Of a stretch of 64,000 bases of DNA, positions 1 through 8,817 are shown piece by piece. The DNA is from Hyphomicrobiales bacterium (lineage in GTDB: Bacteria > Pseudomonadota > Alphaproteobacteria > Rhizobiales > OSC116). A program made the translations under genes and the position numbers. The stretch's first letter is position 1; each line of letters starts with the position of its first letter. The notes below the pieces were generated by a model. It saw only the letters and a list, made by a program, of their open reading frames with translations. It was not told where the DNA came from and ran no database searches. The DNA lies in NCBI GenBank assembly GCA_013214705.1, contig JABSRZ010000004.1:248001-312000 (forward strand). Reading direction: 5' to 3'.

Positions 1-148
1 TCCGCTGTTCATTAAATTTATAGTTAGAAATGCTGGTAAGGTCTAGTTTTGCGCACTCATCATTCAATAGCTCGCCTTCAATTATGTCATGGCGATATTT
101 CCTACAACATTTGAGTCTAATAACTTACAAAAATTGTATAAGCGGCTT

Positions 149-168
149 ATGTTACAGTTTTGTGACAG
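149..168 (-). promoter_or_regulatory. PHO box with -10 for a gene beyond the left edge
   Basis: On the minus strand the sequence CTGTCACAAAACTGTAACAT matches the PhoB direct-repeat pattern (two CTGTNA-type repeats 11 bases apart). A TATACA -10 element (140..135) follows about 10 bases after the 18-base box, the geometry of PhoB-activated promoters where the box replaces the -35. It lies just downstream of the PhoR-like kinase and points off the window, so it probably drives a Pho gene (pst or similar) that cannot be seen. Bases 1-134 hold the untranslated leader; an ATG at 12..10 could be its start, but only four codons are visible. Confidence 0.7.
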
Positions 169-176
169 TGGATTTG

Positions 177-1235
177 CTAAATTTTATCAAACGTCAGAAA
201 CACCTGTGTGCCTTCATTCACTTGGCTTTCAAAGTTTAAAACCGCATCATGATGTTGGGCGATATGTTTAACAATTGCCAAGCCAAGGCCAGTGCCCCTT
301 ACTTTTTGCGAATGTTTCACCCGGTAAAATCGCTCGGTTAGACGCGGTAAATCTTCCTCCTCTATGCCATCGCCAAAATCGATAATAGATAAAATTATTT
401 TATCGGCCGCATCATTTTCAGTAAGCCGCAATATAATTTCATTTTCGGCTTGGTTTTTCATGCCATATTTGAGTGCGTTGTTTAACAAGTTGGTTAGCAA
501 TTGGATAAGCTGATCTCTATCCCCATAAATATGGGCTTTTTCGAGCTTATTTTCTAATTTCAACACCACTTTTTGTGCCTTTGCCAATGGCTCGAATGTA
601 TGAAAACAATGCTCAATAATGTCGTTCAAATTAACCATGTCTGTCGGCTTCATATGTTGATTAAGTTCAATTTTACTCAGGCTCAACAAATCGTCAATCA
701 ATCGGGTCATTCGGCCGGATTGTTCCTGCATAATATTTAGAAATTTATGATGCGAGGCGATGTCATCCTTGGCCGGGCCTTGCAAAGTTTCTATAAACCC
801 CGCGATAGAGGCCAGAGGGGTGCGCAATTCATGGCTGGCATTGGCAATAAAATCTGCCCGCATCCGCTCAAGCACAATTTCTTGGGTCAAATCTCGAAAT
901 GAAAACCAATAATTATAGCTTTTATCATCGACAGAAATTGGCGATATGCTGAACCTAAAATGCCTAACGCCGTTGTCAAAATATTCAAATTTAGATTGCG
1001 TGGCTTGTTTGGATTGCTTAACCTGTTCAAAAACCTCAGCAATTTCAGGAATGTGGATTAACCTCCAAATATCTGCGCCGATATGGCTGGCATGGTTTTG
1101 TGAGCTGAAATTATTTAGCAAATCGATCATCGGTTGATTGTGATAGCCCACCAGATCATTTTGCCCCAATATCAGCGTGGGAAATATTTGTGCGTCAATA
1201 ATTTTGTCTATGTCTAATTCGGCTTGGTGCGGCAT
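177..1235 (-). CDS. phoR: PhoR-like sensor histidine kinase, no membrane segment
   Basis: This 352-residue histidine kinase has an N-terminal PAS-like region (about residues 8-118) followed by the dimerisation/phosphoacceptor domain with HELRTPL (His about 135). A HATPase_c domain follows, with N box NLLNNALKYG, G1 DFGDGI, F box ERFYRV and G2 GTGLGLAIV. Domain order and H-box match PhoR, which controls PhoB in phosphate starvation. A PHO box directly downstream supports that role. There is no transmembrane segment, and an in-frame TAA two codons upstream of the ATG excludes a longer N-terminus, so this is a soluble form. The PhoR assignment rests on similarity and context; another PAS kinase is possible. 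Confidence 0.8.
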   Translation of the reverse strand: MPHQAELDIDKIIDAQIFPTLILGQNDLVGYHNQPMIDLLNNFSSQNHASHIGADIWRLIHIPEIAEVFEQVKQSKQATQSKFEYFDNGVRHFRFSISPISVDDKSYNYWFSFRDLTQEIVLERMRADFIANASHELRTPLASIAGFIETLQGPAKDDIASHHKFLNIMQEQSGRMTRLIDDLLSLSKIELNQHMKPTDMVNLNDIIEHCFHTFEPLAKAQKVVLKLENKLEKAHIYGDRDQLIQLLTNLLNNALKYGMKNQAENEIILRLTENDAADKIILSIIDFGDGIEEEDLPRLTERFYRVKHSQKVRGTGLGLAIVKHIAQHHDAVLNFESQVNEGTQVFLTFDKI

Positions 1236-1386
1236 TGATTATAGCTCATTAATTGGTTTAAAATGCTGGTTATTTGCCATTCATTAAATCATATCATTTT
1301 ATATAGGGTAAATATCTACAAATATTGCCATATTATTTAGGCTGTTGGTTTGCGGGCGATGAATTGATAGATTTTCATCAAACCAA

Positions 1387-1414
1387 TTGACAAAGGCCGG
1401 GGCGAAGTTATACG
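1387..1414 (+). promoter_or_regulatory. Candidate sigma70-type promoter
   Basis: TTGACA (1387-1392) and TATACG (1409-1414) are separated by 16 bases and lie about 70 bases upstream of the DUF4395 gene start. The -35 is a perfect consensus; the -10 is only fair. Confidence 0.4.
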
Positions 1415-1484
1415 GTTTTAGCCAGACTATAGACTGCGCAAAAACAAATCTAAACCTGTTTGAACCGATATGCAAGGTGCGGAT

Positions 1485-1940
1485 ATGAGTGTATTTAAAA
1501 ACGTTATTTGCCCAATTTCGAACCAACGTGTCGATGGCAACATCAACCGTTTGACGGTGTTTTTGAACGCCGTTTTTTTGGCTTTATATCTGATGACAGG
1601 AATGCCTATTTTTATGACCATTGTGGCCATTGATGCTGGCATTAAAGCTATTTTCCCGCCCATTTACAGCCCGGTTAATTGGGTTTCATCACGCATGGCG
1701 CCATTGGTTAAAATGCCAGTAAAAATGGTGGACGAAGCGCCCAAGATTTTTGCCTATCGGGTTGGTTTTTTATTGGCTCTCATCAGCCTGCTACTATACC
1801 AGCCCTATCTAGCGGCTAGCTATGTATTGGCCACAAACTTGCTGCTGTTGGCGCTGCTAGACAGCGTGTTTAATTTCTGCGTAGGCTGCCTGACCTATCA
1901 TTATATTGTTTTTCCGCTGTTAGGAAAAAACCGCTCCTAG
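1485..1940 (+). CDS. DUF4395 family membrane protein
   Basis: Small integral membrane protein of unknown function (about 151 residues from this start). The N-terminal CPIS motif, the conserved R/N segment after it and the helical hydrophobic stretches (about residues 23-45 and 90-140) fit DUF4395. Several cysteines occur near the C-terminus (FCVGCLTYH), as in family members sometimes linked to thiol chemistry. The ORF track starts five codons earlier (1470), but AGGTG sits about 7 bases before the ATG at 1485, so that start is preferred. It is divergent from the kinase and convergent with the catabolic operon, from which foldback element A separates it. Confidence 0.75.
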   Translation: MSVFKNVICPISNQRVDGNINRLTVFLNAVFLALYLMTGMPIFMTIVAIDAGIKAIFPPIYSPVNWVSSRMAPLVKMPVKMVDEAPKIFAYRVGFLLALISLLLYQPYLAASYVLATNLLLLALLDSVFNFCVGCLTYHYIVFPLLGKNRS

Positions 1941-1955
1941 CTAACCGCCCGCCCC

Positions 1956-2456
1956 CAAGCACCCCGGTGATTCGGCGAGTGCGCCCAGAAGCCGAAAGGC
2001 ATAATTTGAGGCCAACGCGCGGAAGCTAGAAGACGCACACGCCAGTGTGTGGATTCGCACGCAAGTGCCAACAGTGACAAGGCCGACAGGCGGCAGGAAC
2101 GTATAAATGCAAGCACCCCTGTGATGGCAGGAGCGCTAACTGTCTATGTCTTTACAACATCAAATGCAGATTCAGCGTCTGAAACTCCAGCACAAAAAAT
2201 CAACAGCACAGCTTTTCAGCAATCTCTTGGGTGGCGCTCCTGTTGATGCTCTGGAAGTCTGCATTTATACGTTCGGCTTAAGCCTCACTGTTGGCACTTG
2301 CACCCCAAGGGCACTTTGTCGCTACGCTCGGGCGCGTGCGCTCGGCTCGGCCTCTCTAGCCCCCGCGCGTTAGACGGCAGCGGCTTCGAACGGCCGCTGT
2401 CGCGCTCACTGGCTGGCACGTTGTGTGGATGCGGGGGGGCAGACGGAAACTCAGCA
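1956..2456. repeat. Foldback element, copy A
   Basis: About 500 bases with long imperfect inverted arms, closely related to copies at 34650-35130 and 47272-47735. Shared blocks include GATTCGGCGAGTGCGCCC and CCAACGCGCGG on the left, and GCATTTATACGTTCGGCTTAAG and CTGTTGGCACTTGC on the right. The outermost right arm has diverged more than in copy B. No transposase gene is present. It occupies the whole gap between the 3' ends of the DUF4395 gene and the RraA-like gene. ORFs called inside it (2049, 2146, 2298) are treated as spurious, although part of one central frame recurs in the other copies. Exact ends are approximate. Confidence 0.85.
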
Positions 2457-2467
2457 CAAACTGAATA

Positions 2468-3163
2468 TTACGTGCGGGCGTTTTCGAATTCTGCCCAAGA
2501 TTTTTCGAACTCTTCGAAGCTCATATTGCCTTGTTTGGCGGGGTTTAGCACAATTTTTTCATTGCGCAGCAAGGTTTGTATAGCCTCATATAAATGTTCG
2601 ATAATGTCATCGGGGATGACCACCGCGCCGTGCAAATCTGCATGCACCAATGCGCCCTCTGATACATGCATGCCTCTAATATTCGCGCCTTGGCCAATGG
2701 TTTTCACATGCACATAACCGTGGCTCGGACCAATAGAGGCCGCTAACACTGGGAAGCCATCCGGCAGGTCACCAAGATCACGCATCACGCCATTGGTTAA
2801 CGCGCCCGATAGGCCAAATGCCTTGTGGATATTGGTATTCACTTCGCCCCAATATGCCCCTATGCAATTGGGGTAATCGACATCTTCGACCACCACAATG
2901 GCTGGGCGCATGCCTTCTGACATATGTTTATAATAAGCCATACGCCGGGTTTTGATAACCTCAACAGCCTCGGTTGGGGGCGCTAACGCTGAAATTTGCG
3001 CGGTTCTGGCATAGCCAACCATGACAGAATTTTTTGGGTCGGAGGATAGCATTGTACCTCGGGTGAAATCGTTAAAACCGCGTTTGCCCTGCGCAACTTC
3101 AATGGCGTTGCAAACCGTGGGTGTGTCGACCTTTTTCAATAGATCCAATAGAGATTGATTCAT
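2468..3163 (-). CDS. RraA-like / HMG-CHA aldolase family protein
   Basis: 231-residue member of the RraA-like fold, which includes 4-hydroxy-4-methyl-2-oxoglutarate/4-carboxy-4-hydroxy-2-oxoadipate aldolases and other metal-dependent pyruvate aldolases. The segment GALTNGVMRDLGDLPDGFPV resembles the family's catalytic Arg-Asp region, and DLHGAVVIP matches the conserved C-terminal strand. GGAGG lies 4 bases before the ATG, and the start overlaps the hydrolase stop (ATGA), so translation is coupled. As last gene of the operon it may cleave a hydroxy-oxo acid to pyruvate (inference). A regulator-of-RNase role is less likely here. Confidence 0.8.
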   Translation of the reverse strand: MNQSLLDLLKKVDTPTVCNAIEVAQGKRGFNDFTRGTMLSSDPKNSVMVGYARTAQISALAPPTEAVEVIKTRRMAYYKHMSEGMRPAIVVVEDVDYPNCIGAYWGEVNTNIHKAFGLSGALTNGVMRDLGDLPDGFPVLAASIGPSHGYVHVKTIGQGANIRGMHVSEGALVHADLHGAVVIPDDIIEHLYEAIQTLLRNEKIVLNPAKQGNMSFEEFEKSWAEFENART

Positions 3164-3855
3164 AATTCCTCCAGCCAGCGGACAATGGCCGCCGTGGTTT
3201 TGTTGGGTTGTTCAAGAGTGGGTAGATGACCCGCATTGTCGATGACTTCTAGCCGGCTCTGCGGCATAAGCTCATGGATCAGCTGATGTCGTTCTATAGG
3301 GCAGAGGCTGTCCTCACGCCCGCATAAAACCAATGCCGGGTGTTTGAATGCACGCAATGTTGCGGTTTGATCGACGCGGTCGCGCAAGGCTTTGGATTGG
3401 TTTATAAAAACTTCTGCTCCTAAATCCAACGCCATGGCCATGCACAGGTCGAGTATGGCCTTACGGTTGGGGCTGTTGACCAAATAATAAGGCTTCATTT
3501 CGTCGCGTATAATCCGCCGCAGGTCGCCCGCTTTGGCAGCACTTATCTGCAAGGCACGACGGGCTTTAACGTCGTCCAGTTCGGCCAGCGGATTTGTATC
3601 CATCAGCGCTATTCCATCAACCCGTTCTGGCGCTTGCGCCAATATTTCCATTGCCAAAATACCACCCATCGAAACGCCGAGCAGCGCAAAATGCGGCGGC
3701 GCATATGACAAGAAATCGCGCGCCAATGCGCCCATTGTGTCATGCTTGGTCATCGGAACTGTCATTAACGCCATCCGCCCAGATAATGCGCTTATTTGCG
3801 GGCAAAATAGCCGCGCATCGCACATCATACCGGGTAGCAAAATCAAAGCTGTCAT
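3160..3855 (-). CDS. Alpha/beta hydrolase
   Basis: 231-residue alpha/beta-hydrolase fold protein. The nucleophile elbow is GVSMGG, an oxyanion-type LLPGMMCD motif lies near the N-terminus, a late aspartate sits in GREDSLCP, and the probable catalytic histidine is in NAGHLPTLEQP. The family includes esterases, lactonases and C-C hydrolases; the substrate cannot be read from sequence. It overlaps both neighbours by 4 bases (ATGA), placing it firmly in the operon. A lactonase or ester-cleaving step between the oxidising enzymes and the RraA-like aldolase would fit, but that is inference. Confidence 0.8.
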   Translation of the reverse strand: MTALILLPGMMCDARLFCPQISALSGRMALMTVPMTKHDTMGALARDFLSYAPPHFALLGVSMGGILAMEILAQAPERVDGIALMDTNPLAELDDVKARRALQISAAKAGDLRRIIRDEMKPYYLVNSPNRKAILDLCMAMALDLGAEVFINQSKALRDRVDQTATLRAFKHPALVLCGREDSLCPIERHQLIHELMPQSRLEVIDNAGHLPTLEQPNKTTAAIVRWLEEL

Positions 3856-4976
3856 TTAACCAGCGCCGCGCCCTCGGCCATTGTGGCCAGTTTAGCAAAT
3901 GCGATATCGGGGTCGACCGCGCCAAAGCCAGCAAAAGTGCCAAAGCCGCAATCTGAACCGGCAATAACCCTCTCTGCGCCAACAATATTTACAAAATTAT
4001 TAAGCCGTTGCGCAACCAGCTGCGGATGTTCGATAAAATTGGTGGTGGTATCCACAACGCCAGGCACCAGAATTTTATCATCCGGGATTTCGGTCTTACG
4101 ATCTTGAAAAACGCTCCATTCATGCGCGTGGCGCGGGTTTGAGGTTTCAAACAATACATAGCGTGATTTGGTCGCCATCAAGGTCGGGAACATTTTGTCC
4201 ATCCCGATGTCGCAACAATGCGGCCCTTCATAATTGCCCCAGCAAATATGCACCCTAACTTTTTCGGCAGGTATATCCGACAAAGCGTGGTTTAACGCCT
4301 CTACATGCATATCGGCGACTTTGATAAATTCGGCATCACTCAGTTCGCTGAACAACATATGGCGCGACAAAGCGAGGTCGGGGCAATCGAGTTGCAAATC
4401 TAACCCGGCGGCAACAATGGTCTCATATTCGGCCTTCATCGCGTCTGCCAGCGCGGCCAAATAGGCCTCGCGGGTTTTGTAATAATCATTTTGCAAAAAC
4501 AGTGAGATAACCCCGGGTGATGCCGCGTTCATAAAACCGCGTTTAACCCCATGTTCGGCCATCCCAGCCTTGAGGTTGGCTATGTCTTTCTCTAGTTCGC
4601 CATGCCCTAATGAGCGCACTTCGCCGGTGCACTTCGGGCGTGCATATTGCGGCGTGCCACCTTCGTCGGCCAAGCGTTTCAAGAAGCCAGGGAACATTTT
4701 TAAATCTGCCGGCGGGTTGCGGGCGCTATCGCCCGAAAAGCCAGAATAACGGTCTTTGACATAGGTTGCATAGGATATTTTAGAGGTTTCACCATCGCTG
4801 ACAATTGCCACCCCAGCCGCAACCTGTTTGCGCACCGTTTCTGATACCGCGGACTTCATACAGGCATCAAACGCGGCTTGGTCAAAAGACTCTTTGCGTT
4901 CGCGGGCGAAGATAAAATCGACCACGTCTTGGGTGCGCGGCAGGCTGCCGACATGGGTTGTTAATATTTTTGTCAT
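3852..4976 (-). CDS. MetE C-terminal-like zinc methyltransferase family protein
   Basis: About 374 residues, homologous to the C-terminal catalytic half of cobalamin-independent methionine synthase (UROD/MetE-like barrel) but lacking MetE's N-terminal half. Zinc-ligand signatures are visible: THVGSLPR at the N-terminus, HIC (the MetE His-x-Cys pair), FETSNP and SDCGFGT (the last cysteine). Such stand-alone proteins transfer alkyl groups to or from thiols, and some are not methionine synthases. The ORF track begins at a TTG (4985); the ATG at 4976 is preferred, with AGGGA about 10 bases upstream. Its place inside a sugar-type catabolic operon suggests a substrate demethylation or thiol-transfer step (inference). 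Confidence 0.75.
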   Translation of the reverse strand: MTKILTTHVGSLPRTQDVVDFIFARERKESFDQAAFDACMKSAVSETVRKQVAAGVAIVSDGETSKISYATYVKDRYSGFSGDSARNPPADLKMFPGFLKRLADEGGTPQYARPKCTGEVRSLGHGELEKDIANLKAGMAEHGVKRGFMNAASPGVISLFLQNDYYKTREAYLAALADAMKAEYETIVAAGLDLQLDCPDLALSRHMLFSELSDAEFIKVADMHVEALNHALSDIPAEKVRVHICWGNYEGPHCCDIGMDKMFPTLMATKSRYVLFETSNPRHAHEWSVFQDRKTEIPDDKILVPGVVDTTTNFIEHPQLVAQRLNNFVNIVGAERVIAGSDCGFGTFAGFGAVDPDIAFAKLATMAEGAALVK

Positions 4977-5055
4977 TTTAGCCAATTCCCTGTTTTATTT
5001 TATTTAACATTATAGAATCTGTCCGGCGCGATTTCAGCCCGATGGCAGGTCTAAT

Positions 5056-6024
5056 CTAGACTAGCGCTCTGGTTAAGCCAGCTTCATCATCGGTGCTTCT
5101 AACTCTAAATAAACTGGCATTTCCGGTCATAGACGGTGCCAATTTGCGGCTTAAGCCCTTGGGCACACTGCAGGTATCACCCGGTGCTAAAATTGCGCTG
5201 CCGCTCTGCCATTCCAAACGCCAATGGCCATGCATAATCATAATGATTTCGCTTTGGCCTGTGCTATATGCCTCACTGGAAATTGAGCCACGTTTTAACA
5301 AATCTATTTCAAATCCCGGGCGGTCAACAATCATCGCATCTGCGCCCAAAACTCTGGCGGGCCGCCGCGTTGCCATCGCCAACATGTCCTGATAACGTGC
5401 CACATAATGGGGCATAACGTCGTCAGCAGTTGGCTCGGGATATTTTTTAAGTTCAGCTTCATCCAACAACGGCATGGGTTTTACATCAGCTGGTAAATCT
5501 TGACCTTTTTTACGGTCGTATAATTTGCCATTATCGCCCAATATCAACCCATGTGCCGCGGCATCTTTAATCACTTCTGGTGCCCAAATGACCCCCCCAC
5601 CAGCGTCATTGCCGCCCAATACGGCCATGATCATGCCATAGTCGATGCCGACATTTTCAAATCCCCTAAAAATACCGGTGGGGATGTTAAATATATCGCC
5701 TTCTTCGGCAATAAATTCGCCAGCATCGCCATTGCGCCCCCAAAAAAACCGCCAGCGGCCTTTGAGCACAAAAAACACTTCGGCGGTGACATGTGAGTGT
5801 AATGAATTTCGGCAATGCGGCGGCTGCCCTGCCGCGCCAATGTTAAAACCCGGCGTTTCATTGATATGCACATGTTGATCTGGACTTTCAGAAACCCCAC
5901 CGCCAATGATGGTGAAATTTTCTTTTTGGTCGCTGCCCGGCGTATGGGCGTCGATAAACGCGGTTTTGCAAGGTTGCAATTCACCATAGCGCACAATTTG
6001 TGGGGTTTGATTTAGGTTCGTCAT
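5056..6024 (-). CDS. Bicupin protein (homogentisate dioxygenase-like fold)
   Basis: About 322 residues with two cupin barrels. The first has a metal-type motif (HSHVTAEVFFVLKG, then GDIFNIPTGIFRGFENVG, about residues 75-130). The second (about 230-310) has lost most histidines but keeps the GxxxxVPxG pattern (GDTCSVPKGLSRKL). Bicupins include dioxygenases, isomerases and sugar-binding proteins. The ORF track starts four codons early; GGAG lies 6 bases before the ATG at 6024. There is a 38-base gap to the upstream SnoaL-like gene. Function in the pathway is unknown; an isomerase or ring-opening dioxygenase are the two obvious options. Confidence 0.7.
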   Translation of the reverse strand: MTNLNQTPQIVRYGELQPCKTAFIDAHTPGSDQKENFTIIGGGVSESPDQHVHINETPGFNIGAAGQPPHCRNSLHSHVTAEVFFVLKGRWRFFWGRNGDAGEFIAEEGDIFNIPTGIFRGFENVGIDYGMIMAVLGGNDAGGGVIWAPEVIKDAAAHGLILGDNGKLYDRKKGQDLPADVKPMPLLDEAELKKYPEPTADDVMPHYVARYQDMLAMATRRPARVLGADAMIVDRPGFEIDLLKRGSISSEAYSTGQSEIIMIMHGHWRLEWQSGSAILAPGDTCSVPKGLSRKLAPSMTGNASLFRVRSTDDEAGLTRALV

Positions 6025-6062
6025 AATAATCTCCATTGGGTTTACATCGGTCGGCGCGGCGC

Positions 6063-7031
6063 TTAACCTTGTTGCATATATATTTGCTTCCAGATCGAAA
6101 CTTCATCATATAATGTGAATTCGCGGCGCAAACCATAAGGTCCAAAATCGGCGTGGCTAAAGCCCATGATATGGACATTTGCACCCGTTGGCGCACCAAA
6201 CATGCCCATGCCATCATGCTTGCCAGTTAAACTCCAGCGAATGGCGCTGCGCGGCGGTAGTAAAGGGTCGTGCCGGCCAATTACATGATGAATTTTAAAT
6301 TTGGCAGTGGGGAATGAGGCTCTTAAGCCCATCCAATATTGCTCAACATCTGCCCAAGAATGGCCGCTTTTGCCACCCGGATGTTCAGCTTGGACCGCCC
6401 GGTCATATTCTAGCTGAATGACGCTTAAATCTTTGCTCATAATGCGGGTTAAAATGTCGGCAAATTTTTGCCCCCATTCATTGTCATTGCCCTTGCTATG
6501 ATAGCCACCATCTACATCTTGATCGGGCGTGAACGGTTTTGCGCAATGCTCTGCGCCGCCTTCGCGGGCAATCCAATCACGCGCGAATTGCTTAGGTTCC
6601 ATACCCAATTGCATGACCAATGCGCTCACATCGCGGGTTAGCCATTCATCATAAATAACATTTTGTTTGGCGGCACAATTTGCGATGGCTCTAATGACAA
6701 ATTTTTTGCCAGTTGGTGCGCCAAAAAACCCATGGCCGGTATGTGTGCCCATGGTTAAAATTCGATGCGAAGATAAATAACCCTCTTCATCGTCGCCGCA
6801 CCAGATCACATCTTCGGCTATCAATTGCCGGTTCGGAAACTCGGCCAAAGTCGACAATGTGCCGTTTATCGCGGCTTGGTTGCCAATGGTTAAGCCCGAT
6901 GGAAACCGCATTGGAATATTTTCTGCATAATAATGGTTAAGCGTGGCTAAACCTCTATCTTCCCATATTTCTTTGGTGATGCCGATGATATAGTCGGGAA
7001 AATCTCTCCATTTTTTATCAAAATTTTTCAT
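6063..7031 (-). CDS. Double SnoaL-like (NTF2-fold) protein
   Basis: 322 residues made of two successive NTF2/SnoaL-like domains (about 10-150 and 170-320). Each shows the family pattern: an N-terminal helix, RFPSGLTIG- or HPGGKSGHSW-type segments, then repeated antiparallel strands. The repeated phrase FFGAPTGKKF / MFGAPTGANV marks the internal duplication. SnoaL-like enzymes act as cyclases, isomerases or hydrolases without cofactors. The ATG overlaps the LacI-family stop by 4 bases. Three genes of this cluster encode this fold, suggesting several related steps or a multi-subunit enzyme. No specific substrate can be assigned. Confidence 0.75.
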   Translation of the reverse strand: MKNFDKKWRDFPDYIIGITKEIWEDRGLATLNHYYAENIPMRFPSGLTIGNQAAINGTLSTLAEFPNRQLIAEDVIWCGDDEEGYLSSHRILTMGTHTGHGFFGAPTGKKFVIRAIANCAAKQNVIYDEWLTRDVSALVMQLGMEPKQFARDWIAREGGAEHCAKPFTPDQDVDGGYHSKGNDNEWGQKFADILTRIMSKDLSVIQLEYDRAVQAEHPGGKSGHSWADVEQYWMGLRASFPTAKFKIHHVIGRHDPLLPPRSAIRWSLTGKHDGMGMFGAPTGANVHIMGFSHADFGPYGLRREFTLYDEVSIWKQIYMQQG

Positions 7032-8050
7032 TCATGCCATCCTTCTGGTATACGGGCTGATTTTCGCACAATAAGCGGGCCATCAATGGTCACTTGGCGG
7101 GGTTTATCATCGCCATCTTTAATGTGTGACATCAAAATATTAACCGTCTCCTCGACCATACGGTTAGACGGTTGGCGCAAAGTGGTTAAACTAAAACTCG
7201 CCCATGCCGCCAAGGTAACGTCATCATAACCAATCACCGAGACGTCTTCGGGAATTTTGATGTCGAGTTCAAACCGCAGCACATCCATCACCGCCATGGC
7301 CATATGGTCGTTAGCCACAAACACCGCATCGGGTCGGTCTTTATTTGCAAACATGCGCCTCGTGGCGGCTTGTGCCTTTTCAAAATTATATTCGCCTTTT
7401 TCCCGCGCATAAAGTTCATATCCAGCTTGGTGCAAGCCAGCTATAAAGCCTTTTTCTCGGTCTAGCTGGGTCGAAGTATCTTCCCACCCGGCAATATGGG
7501 CAATTTTTTTATGCCCGCCAGCAATTAAAAATTTGGCAATTTTAATGCCGCCCATCACATTGTCAGATGTCACTGACGATAGCCGCTCATCTTCTTGATT
7601 TCGGTTAAACAATACCACCGGCACCCCGGCAGACTCGCACCTAGTCGCCAAAGTGGATGACATCGAAGCCGAAGCGATCACGATGCCATCGACCTGATAA
7701 TCTAATAACTCTTCAAGCAATTGATCTATATTATCCGCTGCCAAAGTCGACATAAAAATCAGCACATGATAGCCCCGATTTTTTAACGAATTAGACAGTT
7801 TCTCGATGGCTTCTGGGTAAAATTGATTTTCCAGATAAGCCACCACCAAGCCGATAATATTAGAGCGACCGGTGATTAAAGACCGAGCTAAAACATTTGG
7901 ACGATAGCCCAGTTCGGCCGCGGCTTTTTTAACTTTTTCGGCCATTTTTGGCGAAACGCTTGCGCCCTCGGTGAACACCCGGCTAACCGCGGACTGGCTA
8001 ACCCCGGCAAGTTTGGCTACGTGTGACGATGTGATATTTTCTTTATTCAT
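7028..8050 (-). CDS. LacI-family transcriptional regulator
   Basis: 340-residue LacI/GalR repressor: N-terminal helix-turn-helix (SSHVAKLAGVSQSAVSRVF), hinge helix (YRPNVLARSLITGRSN) and a periplasmic-binding-protein-like effector domain (GLVVAYLENQFYPE, then VIGYDD near residue 280). The start at 8050 is chosen because TGATG couples it to the SDR stop; the ORF track's upstream start lies inside the SDR. Encoded within the operon it probably controls, it most likely binds the two CG-centred palindromes at 15044 and 15098 and responds to a sugar-like inducer (inference). Confidence 0.9.
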   Translation of the reverse strand: MNKENITSSHVAKLAGVSQSAVSRVFTEGASVSPKMAEKVKKAAAELGYRPNVLARSLITGRSNIIGLVVAYLENQFYPEAIEKLSNSLKNRGYHVLIFMSTLAADNIDQLLEELLDYQVDGIVIASASMSSTLATRCESAGVPVVLFNRNQEDERLSSVTSDNVMGGIKIAKFLIAGGHKKIAHIAGWEDTSTQLDREKGFIAGLHQAGYELYAREKGEYNFEKAQAATRRMFANKDRPDAVFVANDHMAMAVMDVLRFELDIKIPEDVSVIGYDDVTLAAWASFSLTTLRQPSNRMVEETVNILMSHIKDGDDKPRQVTIDGPLIVRKSARIPEGWHE

Positions 8051-8817
8051 CAATCTGCTGTCCAACCTCCATCGACCAGTAATGCAGTACCAGTGACCAG
8101 AGCTGACGCATCCGACGCTAGGTAAATCACTGCGCCCATTATGTCATCCACCTCGCCAATGCGGCCGAGCTTAATTTTATCTGTAACCCATTTTAAAGCC
8201 TTGGGATTTTTAAGCGTTTGTTCGCCCAGTGGCGTGCGAATAAATGTCGGGCAAATGGTGTTTATTCTAATGTTGTCAGGGCCAAACTCCACCGCCATGG
8301 CTTTGGTAAACCCTTCTACAGCATGTTTGCTGGCACAATAAACCGCGCGGTCGACCCCGCCCACATGCCCCATTTGCGATGACATATTAATCAAAGAGCC
8401 GCTCAAACCCTCGGCGATTAATTTTTTGGCAATGGCGCGGGTTAAAAAATAAGCCCCGCGCAAATTAAGCCCCATCACCGCATCAAAATCTTCATAACTA
8501 GTTTGGGTGGCGGGGCTGTGGCGTGCCAGACCGGCACAATTTACCAATATATTATAGGCACCGCGCGCATTCAATTCTGCCTCGACCGCCGCAACGTCTG
8601 AAATATCGAGTGGTAATATTTCACATTCCAAGTTTTTAAGCTTAAATGCCGCTGCGGTTGCGGCCAAATTTGTTTTATTTCTGGCCACTAAAGTCACGAA
8701 AGCGCCTTGCTCGGCCAGTGCCACCGCACAACCAAGCCCGATGCCAGAGGTTGCGCCGGTTACAAATGCGCGTTTGCCATCTAATCTAAACGACGGCGTA
8801 TTTGGTAATTCTATCAT
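8050..8817 (-). CDS. SDR-family NAD(P)-dependent oxidoreductase
   Basis: 255-residue classical short-chain dehydrogenase: TGATSGIG dinucleotide motif (residues about 20-27), [11 protein letters not shown] (NAG-type motif), catalytic Ser in [16 protein letters not shown] (YxxxK) and the C-terminal LVDGGWTAD. Resembles gluconate 5-dehydrogenase/3-oxoacyl-ACP reductase-like enzymes acting on sugar acids or polyols. Its ATG overlaps the HisD-like stop by 4 bases, and its own stop overlaps the LacI start. A sugar- or sugar-acid-oxidising role beside the HisD-like dehydrogenase is likely (inference). Confidence 0.85.
   Translation of the reverse strand: MIELPNTPSFRLDGKRAFVTGATSGIGLGCAVALAEQGAFVTLVARNKTNLAATAAAFKLKNLECEILPLDISDVAAVEAELNARGAYNILVNCAGLARHSPATQTSYEDFDAVMGLNLRGAYFLTRAIAKKLIAEGLSGSLINMSSQMGHVGGVDRAVYCASKHAVEGFTKAMAVEFGPDNIRINTICPTFIRTPLGEQTLKNPKALKWVTDKIKLGRIGEVDDIMGAVIYLASDASALVTGTALLVDGGWTAD

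Noticed and set aside
2049-2717. ORFs 2049-2246, 2146-2373 and 2298-2717
   Set aside because: They lie in foldback element A or antisense to the RraA-like gene, lack ribosome sites and resemble no protein family.
2468-3163. RraA as regulator of RNase E
   Set aside because: Position at the end of a catabolic operon fits an aldolase-type role better.
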